From contig NZ_JAINVG010000031.1 in assembly GCF_020400725.1 (NCBI RefSeq), positions 1 to 64,000 on the forward strand: a stretch of DNA of 64,000 nucleotides. Direction: 5' to 3'. The DNA comes from Streptomyces sp. NK15101 (GTDB lineage Bacteria; Actinomycetota; Actinomycetes; Streptomycetales; Streptomycetaceae). Every line of letters begins with the position of its first letter. Within the stretch, counting starts at the first letter, position 1. Positions 1 to 8,473 of this stretch are shown here, in pieces. The notes under the pieces are model-generated. The model made no database searches. It was not told the origin of the DNA and worked only from the letters and a program-made list of their open reading frames with translations. A program made the position numbers and the translations under genes.

Positions 1-1
1 G

Positions 2-574
2 GCGGACAAGTTCACCGAGGCCGGCGTCCCGATCGTCGGCGACGACATCAAGTCGCAGGTCGGCGCGACCATCACGCACCGCGTGATGGCCAAGCTGTTC
101 GAAGACCGCGGTGTCCGCCTCGAGCGCACGATGCAGCTCAACGTCGGCGGCAACATGGACTTCAAGAACATGCTGGAGCGCGAGCGCCTCGAGTCCAAGA
201 AGATCTCGAAGACGCAGGCCGTCACCTCGCAGATCCCGGACCGCGAGCTGGGCGAGAAGAACGTCCACATCGGCCCCTCGGACTACGTGGCCTGGCTGGA
301 CGACCGCAAGTGGGCGTACGTCCGCCTCGAGGGCCGTGCCTTCGGCGACGTCCCGCTGAACCTGGAGTACAAGCTCGAGGTGTGGGACTCCCCGAACTCC
401 GCGGGTGTCATCATCGACGCCCTGCGTGCCGCGAAGATCGCAAAGGACCGCGGCATCGGCGGCCCGATCCTCTCCGCCTCCTCGTACTTCATGAAGTCCC
501 CGCCGGTTCAGTACTTCGACGACGAGGCCCTGGCCAACGTCGAGAAGTTCATCAAGGGTGAGGTCGAGCGCTAA
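2..574 (+). CDS. ino1: Inositol-3-phosphate synthase, 3' part (5' end outside window)
   Basis: The frame is open from base 2 and ends at TAA 572-574, giving the last 190 residues. MIPS-family motifs are visible: KSQVGATITHR, the MQLNVGGNMDF segment and the C-terminal NSAGVIIDALRAAKIA helix. The enzyme converts glucose-6-phosphate to inositol-1-phosphate with NAD+, feeding phosphatidylinositol and mycothiol synthesis. An internal GTG at 83 is not the real start, because conserved sequence continues upstream to the window edge. The position next to an MFS gene and the cca gene matches the usual Streptomyces origin-flanking order. Confidence 0.93.
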   Translation, partial: ADKFTEAGVPIVGDDIKSQVGATITHRVMAKLFEDRGVRLERTMQLNVGGNMDFKNMLERERLESKKISKTQAVTSQIPDRELGEKNVHIGPSDYVAWLDDRKWAYVRLEGRAFGDVPLNLEYKLEVWDSPNSAGVIIDALRAAKIAKDRGIGGPILSASSYFMKSPPVQYFDDEALANVEKFIKGEVER

Positions 575-649
575 AGCGCCGCTCGCTTGTCGATCGAGGG
601 TCCCCGAGGCACTGCCCGGGGGCCCTCGTCGTATGTGAGTCTTGCTGCC

Positions 650-1921
650 ATGTCCGTCGTACGTGATCTGCGCGTACTCCTGCGCCTGCGGAACTTCCGC
701 CGCCTGCTCACCGTCCGGCTGCTCTCCCAGTGCGCCGACGGCACCTATCAGGTGGCCCTGGCCACGTACGTCGTCTTCTCCCCGGAGAAACAGACCTCGC
801 CCAGCGCGATCGCCTCCGCCATGGCGGTGCTCCTGCTCCCGTACTCGCTCGTCGGGCCCTTCGCCGGAGTGCTCCTCGACCGCTGGCAGCGCCGCCAGGT
901 CTTCCTGTACGGCAACCTCCTGCGCGCCCTGCTGGCCTGCGGAACCGCCCTCCTCGTCCTCGCCTCCGTACCGGACTGGCTCTTCTACGCCTCCGCCCTC
1001 TCCGTCACCGCCGTCAACCGGTTCGTCCTGGCAGGACTCTCGGCCTCCCTCCCCCGTGTCGTCGACGAGGAACGGCTCGTGATGGCGAACTCGCTCTCGC
1101 CCACCGCGGGCACCCTCGCCGCGACCGTCGGCGGCGGCCTCGCGTTCGGTGTCCGGCTCCTCGCCGACGGCTCCGACGCGGTCGTCGTGGCCTTCGGTGC
1201 CGCCCTCTACCTCTGTGCCGCCCTCGCCTCTCTGCGGATGTCCCGGGAACTCCTCGGCCCCGACGCCGTCCCCGTGCCCCGACCCCTCACCTCGGCCCTG
1301 AAGTCGACGGCCCGCGGCCTGGTCGCGGGGATGCGGCACCTCGCCGAACGACGCCCCGCCGCCCGGGCGCTCACCGCGGTGGCCCTCATGCGCTTCTGTT
1401 ACGGCGCCCTGCTCGTCACCGTGCTCATGCTCTGCCGCTACGCCTGGAGCTCCACGGACTCCGACGGCCTCACTCTCCTCGGTCTCGCCGTCGCCGCGTC
1501 CGGGGCCGGCTTCTTCACGGCCGCCGTCCTCTCACCCTGGGCGGTCGGGCGGTTCGGGCCCTTCGGATGGATGACCGTGTGCACGGCTGCGGCCGCCGTC
1601 CTCGTGCCGGTCCTCGGGCTGACCTTCACCCCGACCCCCTTCCTCGTCGCCGCCTTCGTCCTCGGGCTCATCACCCAAGGGGCCAAGATCGCGACGGACA
1701 CGGTGGTCCAGACGGCCGTGGACGACCTCTATCGAGGCAGGGTCTTCTCCCTCTACGACGTGCTGTTCAACGTCGCTTTCGTGGGCGCGGCAGGGGTGGC
1801 GGCGCTGATGCTGCCACCCGACGGCCGGTCACCCCTGCTGGTCGTGCTGGTGGCCGTGATCTACGCGGCGATCGCCCTGGCCCTGCGCCGGCAAAGCCGG
1901 AAGGGGTGGTGTTTCACGTGA
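650..1921 (+). CDS. MFS transporter
   Basis: A 423-residue membrane protein of the major facilitator superfamily with about 12 hydrophobic segments. The loop between TM2 and TM3 carries a motif-A-like LLDRWQRRQV. The ATG at 650 (MSVVRDLRVLLRLRNFRRLL) is preferred over an upstream frame start at 587, since the extra 21 residues look untranslated and the mature protein begins with the usual basic amphipathic stretch. The substrate is not predictable. The TGA stop lies inside a perfect parS site (1911-1924), so the last codons are partly dictated by the ParB-binding sequence. The cca gene converges on it. Confidence 0.85.
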   Translation: MSVVRDLRVLLRLRNFRRLLTVRLLSQCADGTYQVALATYVVFSPEKQTSPSAIASAMAVLLLPYSLVGPFAGVLLDRWQRRQVFLYGNLLRALLACGTALLVLASVPDWLFYASALSVTAVNRFVLAGLSASLPRVVDEERLVMANSLSPTAGTLAATVGGGLAFGVRLLADGSDAVVVAFGAALYLCAALASLRMSRELLGPDAVPVPRPLTSALKSTARGLVAGMRHLAERRPAARALTAVALMRFCYGALLVTVLMLCRYAWSSTDSDGLTLLGLAVAASGAGFFTAAVLSPWAVGRFGPFGWMTVCTAAAAVLVPVLGLTFTPTPFLVAAFVLGLITQGAKIATDTVVQTAVDDLYRGRVFSLYDVLFNVAFVGAAGVAALMLPPDGRSPLLVVLVAVIYAAIALALRRQSRKGWCFT

Positions 1922-1935
1922 AACACCACCCCTTC
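1900..1935. terminator. 36-bp perfect palindrome with parS at its centre
   Basis: The inverted repeat is perfect from 1900 to 1935, centred between 1917 and 1918. The inner 14 bp are a consensus parS and the outer arms are GAAGGGGTGGT and its complement. It lies between the convergent MFS and cca genes and spans the MFS stop codon. As RNA it would form a long stem usable as a bidirectional terminator, so one element could serve segregation and transcription arrest. Termination is inferred from the geometry only. Confidence 0.6.
1911..1924. promoter_or_regulatory. parS: parS site 1
   Basis: Exact GTTTCACGTGAAAC, the Streptomyces ParB-binding consensus. It overlaps the stop codon of the MFS gene and sits in a larger palindrome. 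Confidence 0.95.
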
Positions 1936-1955
1936 AGAGCGTCGACCGGGTCCGT

Positions 1956-1969
1956 GTTTCACGTGAAAC
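1956..1969. promoter_or_regulatory. parS: parS site 2
   Basis: Exact GTTTCACGTGAAAC in the 75-bp gap between the convergent MFS and cca genes. Its centre is 45 bp from that of parS site 1, making a close pair. Confidence 0.95.
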
Positions 1970-1996
1970 ATCGTCCCGTGCGGGCGCCGTACCGAC

Positions 1997-3463
1997 TCAG
2001 TCGCGCGCTGCCCACCATTCCTTGAGCGCGGCGACTGCCTGGTCGTGCTCCATCGGCCCGTTCTCCAGCCGGAGTTCCAGCAGGAACTTGTAAGCCTGGC
2101 CGATGGCCGGCCCCGGCCCGATGCCCAGGATCTCCTGGATCTGGTTGCCGTCGAGATCGGGGCGGATCGCGTCCAGCTCCTCCTGCTCCTGGAGCTGGGC
2201 GATGCGCTCCTCGAGACCGTCGTAGGCGCGGGAGAGCGCGCCCGCCTTGCGCTTGTTCCGCGTGGTGCAGTCCGAGCGGGTCAGCTTGTGCAGTCGCGAG
2301 AGCAGCGGCCCGGCGTCACGGACGTAGCGCCGCACGGCCGAGTCGGTCCACTCACCGGTCCCGTAACCGTGGAAGCGGAGGTGCAGCTCCACGAGGCGCG
2401 AGACGTCCTTGATCATCTCGTTGGAGTACTTGAGCGCGGTCATGCGCTTCTTGGTCATCTTCGCGCCGACCACCTCGTGGTGGTGGAAGGAGACCCGCCC
2501 GTCCTTCTCGAAGCGGCGCGTGCGCGGCTTGCCGATGTCATGGAGCAGGGCGGCGAGGCGCAGCACCAGGTCGGGCCCGTCCTCCTCCAGGTCGATCGCC
2601 TGGTCGAGCACGGTCAGCGAGTGCTCGTAGACGTCCTTGTGCCGGTGGTGCTCATCGCTCTCCAGACGCAGCGACGGCAGCTCGGGCAGCACGTGCTCGG
2701 CGAGACCCGTGTCCACGAGGAGCCCGAGGCCCTTCCGGGGGTGCGCCGAGAGCAGCAGCTTGTTGAGTTCCTCACGGACGCGCTCGGCGGAGACGATCTC
2801 GATCCGACCCGCCATCTCCTTCATGGCCGCCACGACCTCGGGAGCGACCTCGAAGTCCAGCTGCGCGGCGAACCGTGCGGCCCGCATCATGCGCAGGGGG
2901 TCGTCGGAGAAGGACTCCTCCGGCGTACCCGGCGTGCGCAGAACCCGGGCGGACAGGTCCTCAAGACCGCCGTACGGGTCGATGAACTCCTTCTCGGGGA
3001 GGGCCACGGCCATGGCGTTGACCGTGAAGTCACGCCGGACGAGGTCCTCGTCGATGGAGTCGCCGTAGGAGACCTCGGGCTTCCGGGAGGTCCGGTCGTA
3101 CGCCTCCGAGCGGTACGTGGTGACCTCGATCTGGAAGCGCTGGACAGTGTCTCCGACGCGGGCGTCCTTCTGGCAGCCGACGGTCCCGAAGGCGATGCCG
3201 ACCTCCCACACCGCGTCGGCCCACGGTCGGACGATCTTCAGTACGTCCTCGGGGCGGGCGTCGGTGGTGAAGTCCAGGTCGTTGCCGAGCCGGCCGAGCA
3301 ACGCGTCCCGCACCGAGCCGCCGACCAGCGCGAGGCTGAACCCGGCCTCCTGGAAACGGCGGGCGAGGTCGTCGGCGGCAGGGGACACACGCAGCAGTTC
3401 ACTGACCGCGCGGCGTTGCACCTGGCTCAGTGCAGTCGGGGTGTCTTCGTTGGCGTTCGGCAC
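1997..3463 (-). CDS. cca: CCA tRNA nucleotidyltransferase (class II, with HD domain)
   Basis: A 488-residue protein of the poly(A) polymerase/CCA-adding family. The head domain has LVGGSVRDALLG (about residues 46-57) followed by NDLDFTTD with the metal-binding aspartates near residues 62 and 64. Then come the tRNA-binding neck (DDPLRMMRAARFAAQL), an HD-type metal motif (LAALLHDIGKPRTRRF) and a C-terminal helical region. It adds or repairs the 3' CCA of tRNA, or acts as a poly(A) polymerase. The GTG at 3463 (start of PNANEDTPTALSQVQRR) is chosen because the sequence upstream in frame is Pro/Arg-rich and unconserved in character. Divergent from the DUF6049 gene. Confidence 0.9.
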   Translation of the reverse strand: MPNANEDTPTALSQVQRRAVSELLRVSPAADDLARRFQEAGFSLALVGGSVRDALLGRLGNDLDFTTDARPEDVLKIVRPWADAVWEVGIAFGTVGCQKDARVGDTVQRFQIEVTTYRSEAYDRTSRKPEVSYGDSIDEDLVRRDFTVNAMAVALPEKEFIDPYGGLEDLSARVLRTPGTPEESFSDDPLRMMRAARFAAQLDFEVAPEVVAAMKEMAGRIEIVSAERVREELNKLLLSAHPRKGLGLLVDTGLAEHVLPELPSLRLESDEHHRHKDVYEHSLTVLDQAIDLEEDGPDLVLRLAALLHDIGKPRTRRFEKDGRVSFHHHEVVGAKMTKKRMTALKYSNEMIKDVSRLVELHLRFHGYGTGEWTDSAVRRYVRDAGPLLSRLHKLTRSDCTTRNKRKAGALSRAYDGLEERIAQLQEQEELDAIRPDLDGNQIQEILGIGPGPAIGQAYKFLLELRLENGPMEHDQAVAALKEWWAARD

Positions 3464-3706
3464 AACAGAAAAGGGTACGTGCCCCGGCTCACCGCGATGC
3501 CCCCGTTTTCCGCCGGGCGGGGGCGCCCGGCGGCTTCTCCCCGCCGGACGGGGGCGCGCGGTGGTGCCGATGGCGATCGGTCGAAGATCGGCTGGAGCAC
3601 TCCCCGGCACTTGCCCCCGGCGTGCCTCGTTACCATGCCTGGACACAGCAACCGGGAACCACCGACACCACTGGCACCAGAGACAACGACGAGGACGGGC
3701 GAACGC

Positions 3707-6058
3707 GTGGCCGAGGCGGCAGAAATCCAGGGAACCGGTCCCTCACCTGCCCGCCGATGGCTGCGGCGCACGATCACCGTCGCCTTCGGGGCGCCGCTCC
3801 TCGCCGGCCTGCTTCAGGCCCCGGTCGTCGCCGCTCCGACGGCCGCCGAGGACGGCACCGGCTCCAGGACCGTCGATGTGTCACTCGACACGCTGGCCCC
3901 GAGCGCTCCCGTCGCGGGCGACACCGTCACCGTCACCGGCACGGTGACCAACCGGGGCAAGAAGACCGTCACCGACGCGACCGTGAACCTGCGGGTCGGA
4001 CCGAGGATGACGAGCCGCAGCGAGATCGATCAGGTCACGGGGCGCACCGGCTTCCGGAGCGACAGCGACCCCGCTCCTCTCGAGGACGCTCCCACCGTCA
4101 AGATCCCCCGGCTGGGAGCCGGCCTCAGCACCGACTTCTCGCTGTCCGTCCCCGTCTCCGAGCTCGGACTCGACGAGGAGGGCGTCTACCAGCTGGGCGT
4201 CTCCCTCACCGGCCAGACCTCGGACCGGCAGTACGACCGGGTGCTCGGCATCGAGCGGACCTTCCTGCCGTACCAGCCGGAGGCCACCGAGAAGAAGACC
4301 CAGGTCGCCTACCTCTGGCCGCTGATCGCCTCGGCGCACGTCTCGGCACAGACGGCCACGGACGACCAGCAGACCCCGGTCTTCGAGGACGACGACCTGG
4401 CGGCCGAGCTGAGCCCGGGCGGGCGCCTGGACCAGCTGGTCTCGCTGGGCAAGAACCTGCCGGTCACCTGGGTGGTCGACCCGGACCTGCTGGCCTCCGT
4501 CGACGCCATGGCGAACGGCTACCGCGTCAAGGACGGTGACCTGGCCGCCCCCGGCAGGAACCAGGCCCTCGCCGAGCGGTGGCTGGACGCGCTGGAGAAG
4601 GCGGTCCAGGGGCACAAGGTCGTCGCCCTGCCCTTCGCGGACCCCGACCTGGCCTCGCTGGCCCACCGGGGCAAGGACGTCCCCGGCTCCCTCGGACACC
4701 TCCAGTCGGCGACCGCCCTGGCGGGCATGACGGTCGAGACCGTCCTCCACGTTCAGGCGTCCACCGACTTCGCCTGGCCCGCCGACGGAGCCGTGGACCC
4801 CTCCATCGCGGCGGTCGCGACCTCGGCCGGCGCCGACAAGGTGATCGCCCGCAGCGACAGCGTCCGCGACGACCTCCCCTACACGCCCACGGCCGCCCGC
4901 CCCCTCGGCAACGGCAGCACCACGGCCGTGGTGAGCGACGCGCTCCTGTCCACCGCCTTCGACGGCGACATGGTCCGCGCGGAGAGCTCCACGCTCGCGG
5001 TCCAGGAGTTCCTCGCCCAGTCCCTGGCGATCACCCTGGAGCAGCCGGAGGACCAGCGCAGCATCGTGGTCGCCCCGCAGCGGATGCCCAGCGTCGCCCA
5101 GGCGCAGGCCATGGCGACCGCCCTGGAGGGCCTCTCCGGCCGGCGCTGGACCCAGCCGACCGACCTCCTCGCGGCCGCCGCGGCCAAGCCGGACCCGGAT
5201 GCCTCCACCACGGTGCCGAGCGGCTCCCGCTACCCGAAGGAGCTGCGTGACCGGGAGCTTCCGGTCCAGGCCTTCCGTGACATGAAGACCACCCGGGACG
5301 AGCTGGACGACTTCAAGGTCATCCTGACCCAGCCGGAACGCGTCGTGACCCCGTTCGGCAACGCGATCAACCGCGAGATGTCGACCTCCTGGCGGGGCGA
5401 GGCCCGGGCGGCCGCGATCTACCGGAACAACGTCCTGGACTACCTGCAGACCCTCACCAAGGGCGTCCAGCTCGTCGACAAGTCGGACCTCACGCTCTCC
5501 GGCCGCAGCGCGACGATCCCCGTGACCGTCCAGAACAAGCTGCTCCAGGGCGTGGACAACCTGCATCTGCGCCTCACCTCCGCCAACAAGAACCGGCTGG
5601 AGCTGAACGGCGACAGGTACGCCGAGCTCCCGGTGAAGATCGGCGGCGGGCACAGCCAGTCGGTGAAGTTCACCGCCTCGGCGAACGTCAACGGCCAGGT
5701 GCCGATGACGGCCCAGCTCTACACCGAGGACGGCACCCCGTACGGGCAGCCGATGGACTTCACCGTGAGGGTCTCCGAGATCACTCCCACGGTGATGCTC
5801 GTGATCGCCGGCGGTGTCCTCCTCCTCGTTCTCGCCGGCGTGCGCATGTACAGCCAGCGCAAGCGGGTGGCCGCCCGGAACGCCGAGGCCGAGGCCGCCG
5901 AGGCCGCCGAGCACGGCACCGCTTCGGAGCCCGGTCGGGACGAACCCGGCGAGGAGGAGTCCCCCGGGGACGAACCCGTGCAGCCGAGTGACCCGACACC
6001 GGACACCGGACCCGAAAGCGGCGACCCGTCGGGCCCGGGTGAGAAAGTGGACCGTTGA
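3707..6058 (+). CDS. DUF6049-type exported membrane-anchored protein
   Basis: A 783-residue protein that starts at GTG 3707 after GAGGACGGG. An N-terminal signal or anchor segment (FGAPLLAGLLQAPVVAA) is followed by a beta-rich domain with CARDB-like features (GDTVTVTGTVTNRGKKTVTDA), a long central region, a second beta domain near residues 580-680, a TM helix (VMLVIAGGVLLLVLAGVRMY) and an acidic Pro/Glu/Asp-rich cytoplasmic tail. Most of the chain should face the outside. It precedes murJ by 45 bp and is probably co-transcribed, which suggests a cell-envelope role, but the biochemical function is unknown. Confidence 0.83.
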   Translation: MAEAAEIQGTGPSPARRWLRRTITVAFGAPLLAGLLQAPVVAAPTAAEDGTGSRTVDVSLDTLAPSAPVAGDTVTVTGTVTNRGKKTVTDATVNLRVGPRMTSRSEIDQVTGRTGFRSDSDPAPLEDAPTVKIPRLGAGLSTDFSLSVPVSELGLDEEGVYQLGVSLTGQTSDRQYDRVLGIERTFLPYQPEATEKKTQVAYLWPLIASAHVSAQTATDDQQTPVFEDDDLAAELSPGGRLDQLVSLGKNLPVTWVVDPDLLASVDAMANGYRVKDGDLAAPGRNQALAERWLDALEKAVQGHKVVALPFADPDLASLAHRGKDVPGSLGHLQSATALAGMTVETVLHVQASTDFAWPADGAVDPSIAAVATSAGADKVIARSDSVRDDLPYTPTAARPLGNGSTTAVVSDALLSTAFDGDMVRAESSTLAVQEFLAQSLAITLEQPEDQRSIVVAPQRMPSVAQAQAMATALEGLSGRRWTQPTDLLAAAAAKPDPDASTTVPSGSRYPKELRDRELPVQAFRDMKTTRDELDDFKVILTQPERVVTPFGNAINREMSTSWRGEARAAAIYRNNVLDYLQTLTKGVQLVDKSDLTLSGRSATIPVTVQNKLLQGVDNLHLRLTSANKNRLELNGDRYAELPVKIGGGHSQSVKFTASANVNGQVPMTAQLYTEDGTPYGQPMDFTVRVSEITPTVMLVIAGGVLLLVLAGVRMYSQRKRVAARNAEAEAAEAAEHGTASEPGRDEPGEEESPGDEPVQPSDPTPDTGPESGDPSGPGEKVDR

Positions 6059-6103
6059 GCGATGTCGTGGCCGGTCGGCCGGGGACGATGAGGTGGGGTA
6101 ACC

Positions 6104-8356
6104 ATGAACGCGCCGTACGACGGTGACCGCGGCCAGGGCCCGGGCGGCCCGGCGCCGTCCGGTGGGACGCCCGCCGTGCCTCCCGGTGCCGGCCACCCGC
6201 CGGTGCCGCCCCCGCAGCAGGGCGCCCCTGCCCCGCAGGGACAGGACCCCTATGCCCAGCACCCCCAGGGCCAGGACCCCTACGCGCAGAACCCGTATGC
6301 CCAGGACCCCTACGTCCAGGACGCCTACGCCCACGACCCGTACCGGGCCCAGGACATGTCCGCGCAGGACCCGGTGGCCGAGGCGCTCTACGACCGCGCC
6401 TCGCACCCGCCGCCCCCGCCCGGCACCTACCAGGACCCGCACGCGCTCTACCAGCAGCCCGCCGCGCCGCAGCACGCCCCCGACCCCCGGGTGTGGGCGC
6501 AGACCCCGGCGCCCGAGCCGGACGGCCCCTCGCGCCACCTGCCGTACGGCGACGACGCGCGCACGGTCCAGTTCACCGGCGTCGACGACCTGGTGACCCG
6601 GGCCGGCGAGGAGACGCCCGAGCCGGACGCGTTCGCGCACCTCTACCGGGACCAGCAGGCGTCCGGCCAGGTGCCCCCGCCCACCCCGGAGCCGGACCCG
6701 CTGCCCGCGCCCGCCCCCAAGAAGTCCGGCCGTGCCTCCGGACTGCTGAAGTCGAGCGCGGTGATGGCGGCCGGCACCCTGGTCTCCCGGCTGACCGGCT
6801 TCGTCCGCAGCCTGGTGATCACCGGCGCGCTCGGCGCGGCCCTGCTCGGTGACACCTTCACCATCGCCTACACCCTGCCGACGATGATCTACATCCTCAC
6901 CGTCGGCGGTGGCCTCAACTCGGTCTTCGTCCCCCAGCTCGTCCGCTCGATGAAGAACGACGAGGACGGCGGCGAGGCCTACGCCAACCGTCTGCTGACC
7001 CTGGTCATGGTGGCGCTCGGCCTCATCGTGGCCCTGGCCGTCTTCGCGGCGCCGCTGCTGATCCGGCTGATGTCGAACACCATCGCCGACGACGCCGCGG
7101 CCAACAGCGTGGCGGTGACCTTCGCCCGCTACTGCCTGCCCACGATCTTCTTCATGGGCGTGCACGTGGTGATGGGCCAGATCCTCAACGCCCGCGGCAA
7201 GTTCGGCGCGATGATGTGGACCCCGGTCCTCAACAACATCGTCATGATCGTCACCTTCGGCCTGTTCATCTGGGTCTACGGCACCTCCGCCGAGTCCCAC
7301 ATGGGCGTGGAGACCATTCCGGACGAGGGCATCCGCCTGCTCGGCGTCGGCACCCTGCTCGGTCTCGTCGTCCAGGCCCTGGCGATGATCCCGTACCTGC
7401 GCGAGACGGGCTTCCGCTTCCGTCCCCGCTTCGACTGGAAGGGCCACGGGCTCGGCAAGACGGTCAAGCTGGCCAAGTGGACCGTCCTCTTCGTCCTCGC
7501 CAACCAGGCGGGCGTCCTGGTCGTCACCCAGCTCGCCACCGCCGCCGGTGAGGAGTCCGGGAAGAACGGTGCCGGCTTCCTCGCCTACTCCAACGCCCAG
7601 CTGATCTGGGGCATGCCGCAGGCCATCATCACGGTCTCCGTCATGGCCGCGCTGCTGCCTCGGATCTCCCGTGCCGCCCACGACGACGACCCCGGCGCCG
7701 TCCGGGACGACATCTCGCAGGGCCTGCGGAACTCGGCCGTCGCGATCGTCCCGGTCTCCTTCGCCTTCCTGGCGCTCGGCGTCCCGATGTGCACCCTGCT
7801 CTACGCCTCCAGCGGCGTCGAGGCCGCCCAGGGCATGGGCTTCATCCTGATGGCCTTCGGCCTCGGCCTGATCCCCTACTCCGTCCAGTACGTCGTGCTC
7901 CGCGGCTTCTACGCCTACGAGGACACCCGGACGCCCTTCTACAACACGGTGATCGTCGCCGCCGTCAACGCGGCGGCCTCGGCGATCTGCTACGTCGTCC
8001 TGCCCGCCCAGTGGGCGGTCGTCGGCATGGCCGCCTCGTACGGGCTCGCCTACGCCGTCGGCGTCGGCATCGCGTGGCGCCGGCTCAGCAAGCGCCTGGG
8101 CGGCGACCTGGACGGCACCCACGTGATGCGGACCTACGCACGGCTCTGCATGGCCTCGGTGCCCGCCGCGATCGTCTCCGGCGCCGTCGGTTTCGGTCTG
8201 CTGAAGCTGCTCGGCGAGGGCGCCCTGGGTTCGCTCGCCGCCCTCGTGGTCGGCGGGGCGGTGCTCCTCGGCGTCTTCTTCGTCGCGGCGAAGCGCATGC
8301 GGATCGCGGAGCTCAACAGCATGGTCGGCATGGTCCGCGGACGTCTGGGACGCTGA
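6104..8356 (+). CDS. murJ: Lipid II flippase MurJ with long N-terminal extension
   Basis: A 750-residue protein. Residues 1 to about 210 are a Pro/Gln-rich, low-complexity cytoplasmic extension with several QDPYAQ-type repeats. From about residue 213 (SSAVMAAGTLVSRLTGFVRS) to the end is the MVF/MviN core with roughly 14 TM segments, including the conserved GRKFGA-like NARGKFGAMMWTPVLNNIV region. MurJ flips undecaprenyl-linked peptidoglycan precursor across the membrane. The next gene encodes a pseudokinase, matching the domain fused to MviN in mycobacteria, so the two products probably act as a regulated pair. Confidence 0.92.
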   Translation: MNAPYDGDRGQGPGGPAPSGGTPAVPPGAGHPPVPPPQQGAPAPQGQDPYAQHPQGQDPYAQNPYAQDPYVQDAYAHDPYRAQDMSAQDPVAEALYDRASHPPPPPGTYQDPHALYQQPAAPQHAPDPRVWAQTPAPEPDGPSRHLPYGDDARTVQFTGVDDLVTRAGEETPEPDAFAHLYRDQQASGQVPPPTPEPDPLPAPAPKKSGRASGLLKSSAVMAAGTLVSRLTGFVRSLVITGALGAALLGDTFTIAYTLPTMIYILTVGGGLNSVFVPQLVRSMKNDEDGGEAYANRLLTLVMVALGLIVALAVFAAPLLIRLMSNTIADDAAANSVAVTFARYCLPTIFFMGVHVVMGQILNARGKFGAMMWTPVLNNIVMIVTFGLFIWVYGTSAESHMGVETIPDEGIRLLGVGTLLGLVVQALAMIPYLRETGFRFRPRFDWKGHGLGKTVKLAKWTVLFVLANQAGVLVVTQLATAAGEESGKNGAGFLAYSNAQLIWGMPQAIITVSVMAALLPRISRAAHDDDPGAVRDDISQGLRNSAVAIVPVSFAFLALGVPMCTLLYASSGVEAAQGMGFILMAFGLGLIPYSVQYVVLRGFYAYEDTRTPFYNTVIVAAVNAAASAICYVVLPAQWAVVGMAASYGLAYAVGVGIAWRRLSKRLGGDLDGTHVMRTYARLCMASVPAAIVSGAVGFGLLKLLGEGALGSLAALVVGGAVLLGVFFVAAKRMRIAELNSMVGMVRGRLGR

Positions 8357-8473
8357 ACCGGCGATCCCGCACAACCATCGGCGGGAACCGCGTGTCGTGC
8401 ATAGCGTCCGACTGTGGGCACAATTGGCTTGGCTGTTGGATGTGGCGCAATGGATGGGGAGGCAGGAACGACG

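Noticed and set aside
2045..3706. Upstream extension of the DUF6049 frame across the cca gene
   Set aside because: It is antisense to the well-supported CCA nucleotidyltransferase. The signal-like segment begins after GTG 3707.
6240..6370. Direct repeats encoding QDPYAQ, considered as a CRISPR-like or regulatory array
   Set aside because: The units are short, in frame and follow codon usage of the murJ N-terminal extension. There are no spacers of fixed length.
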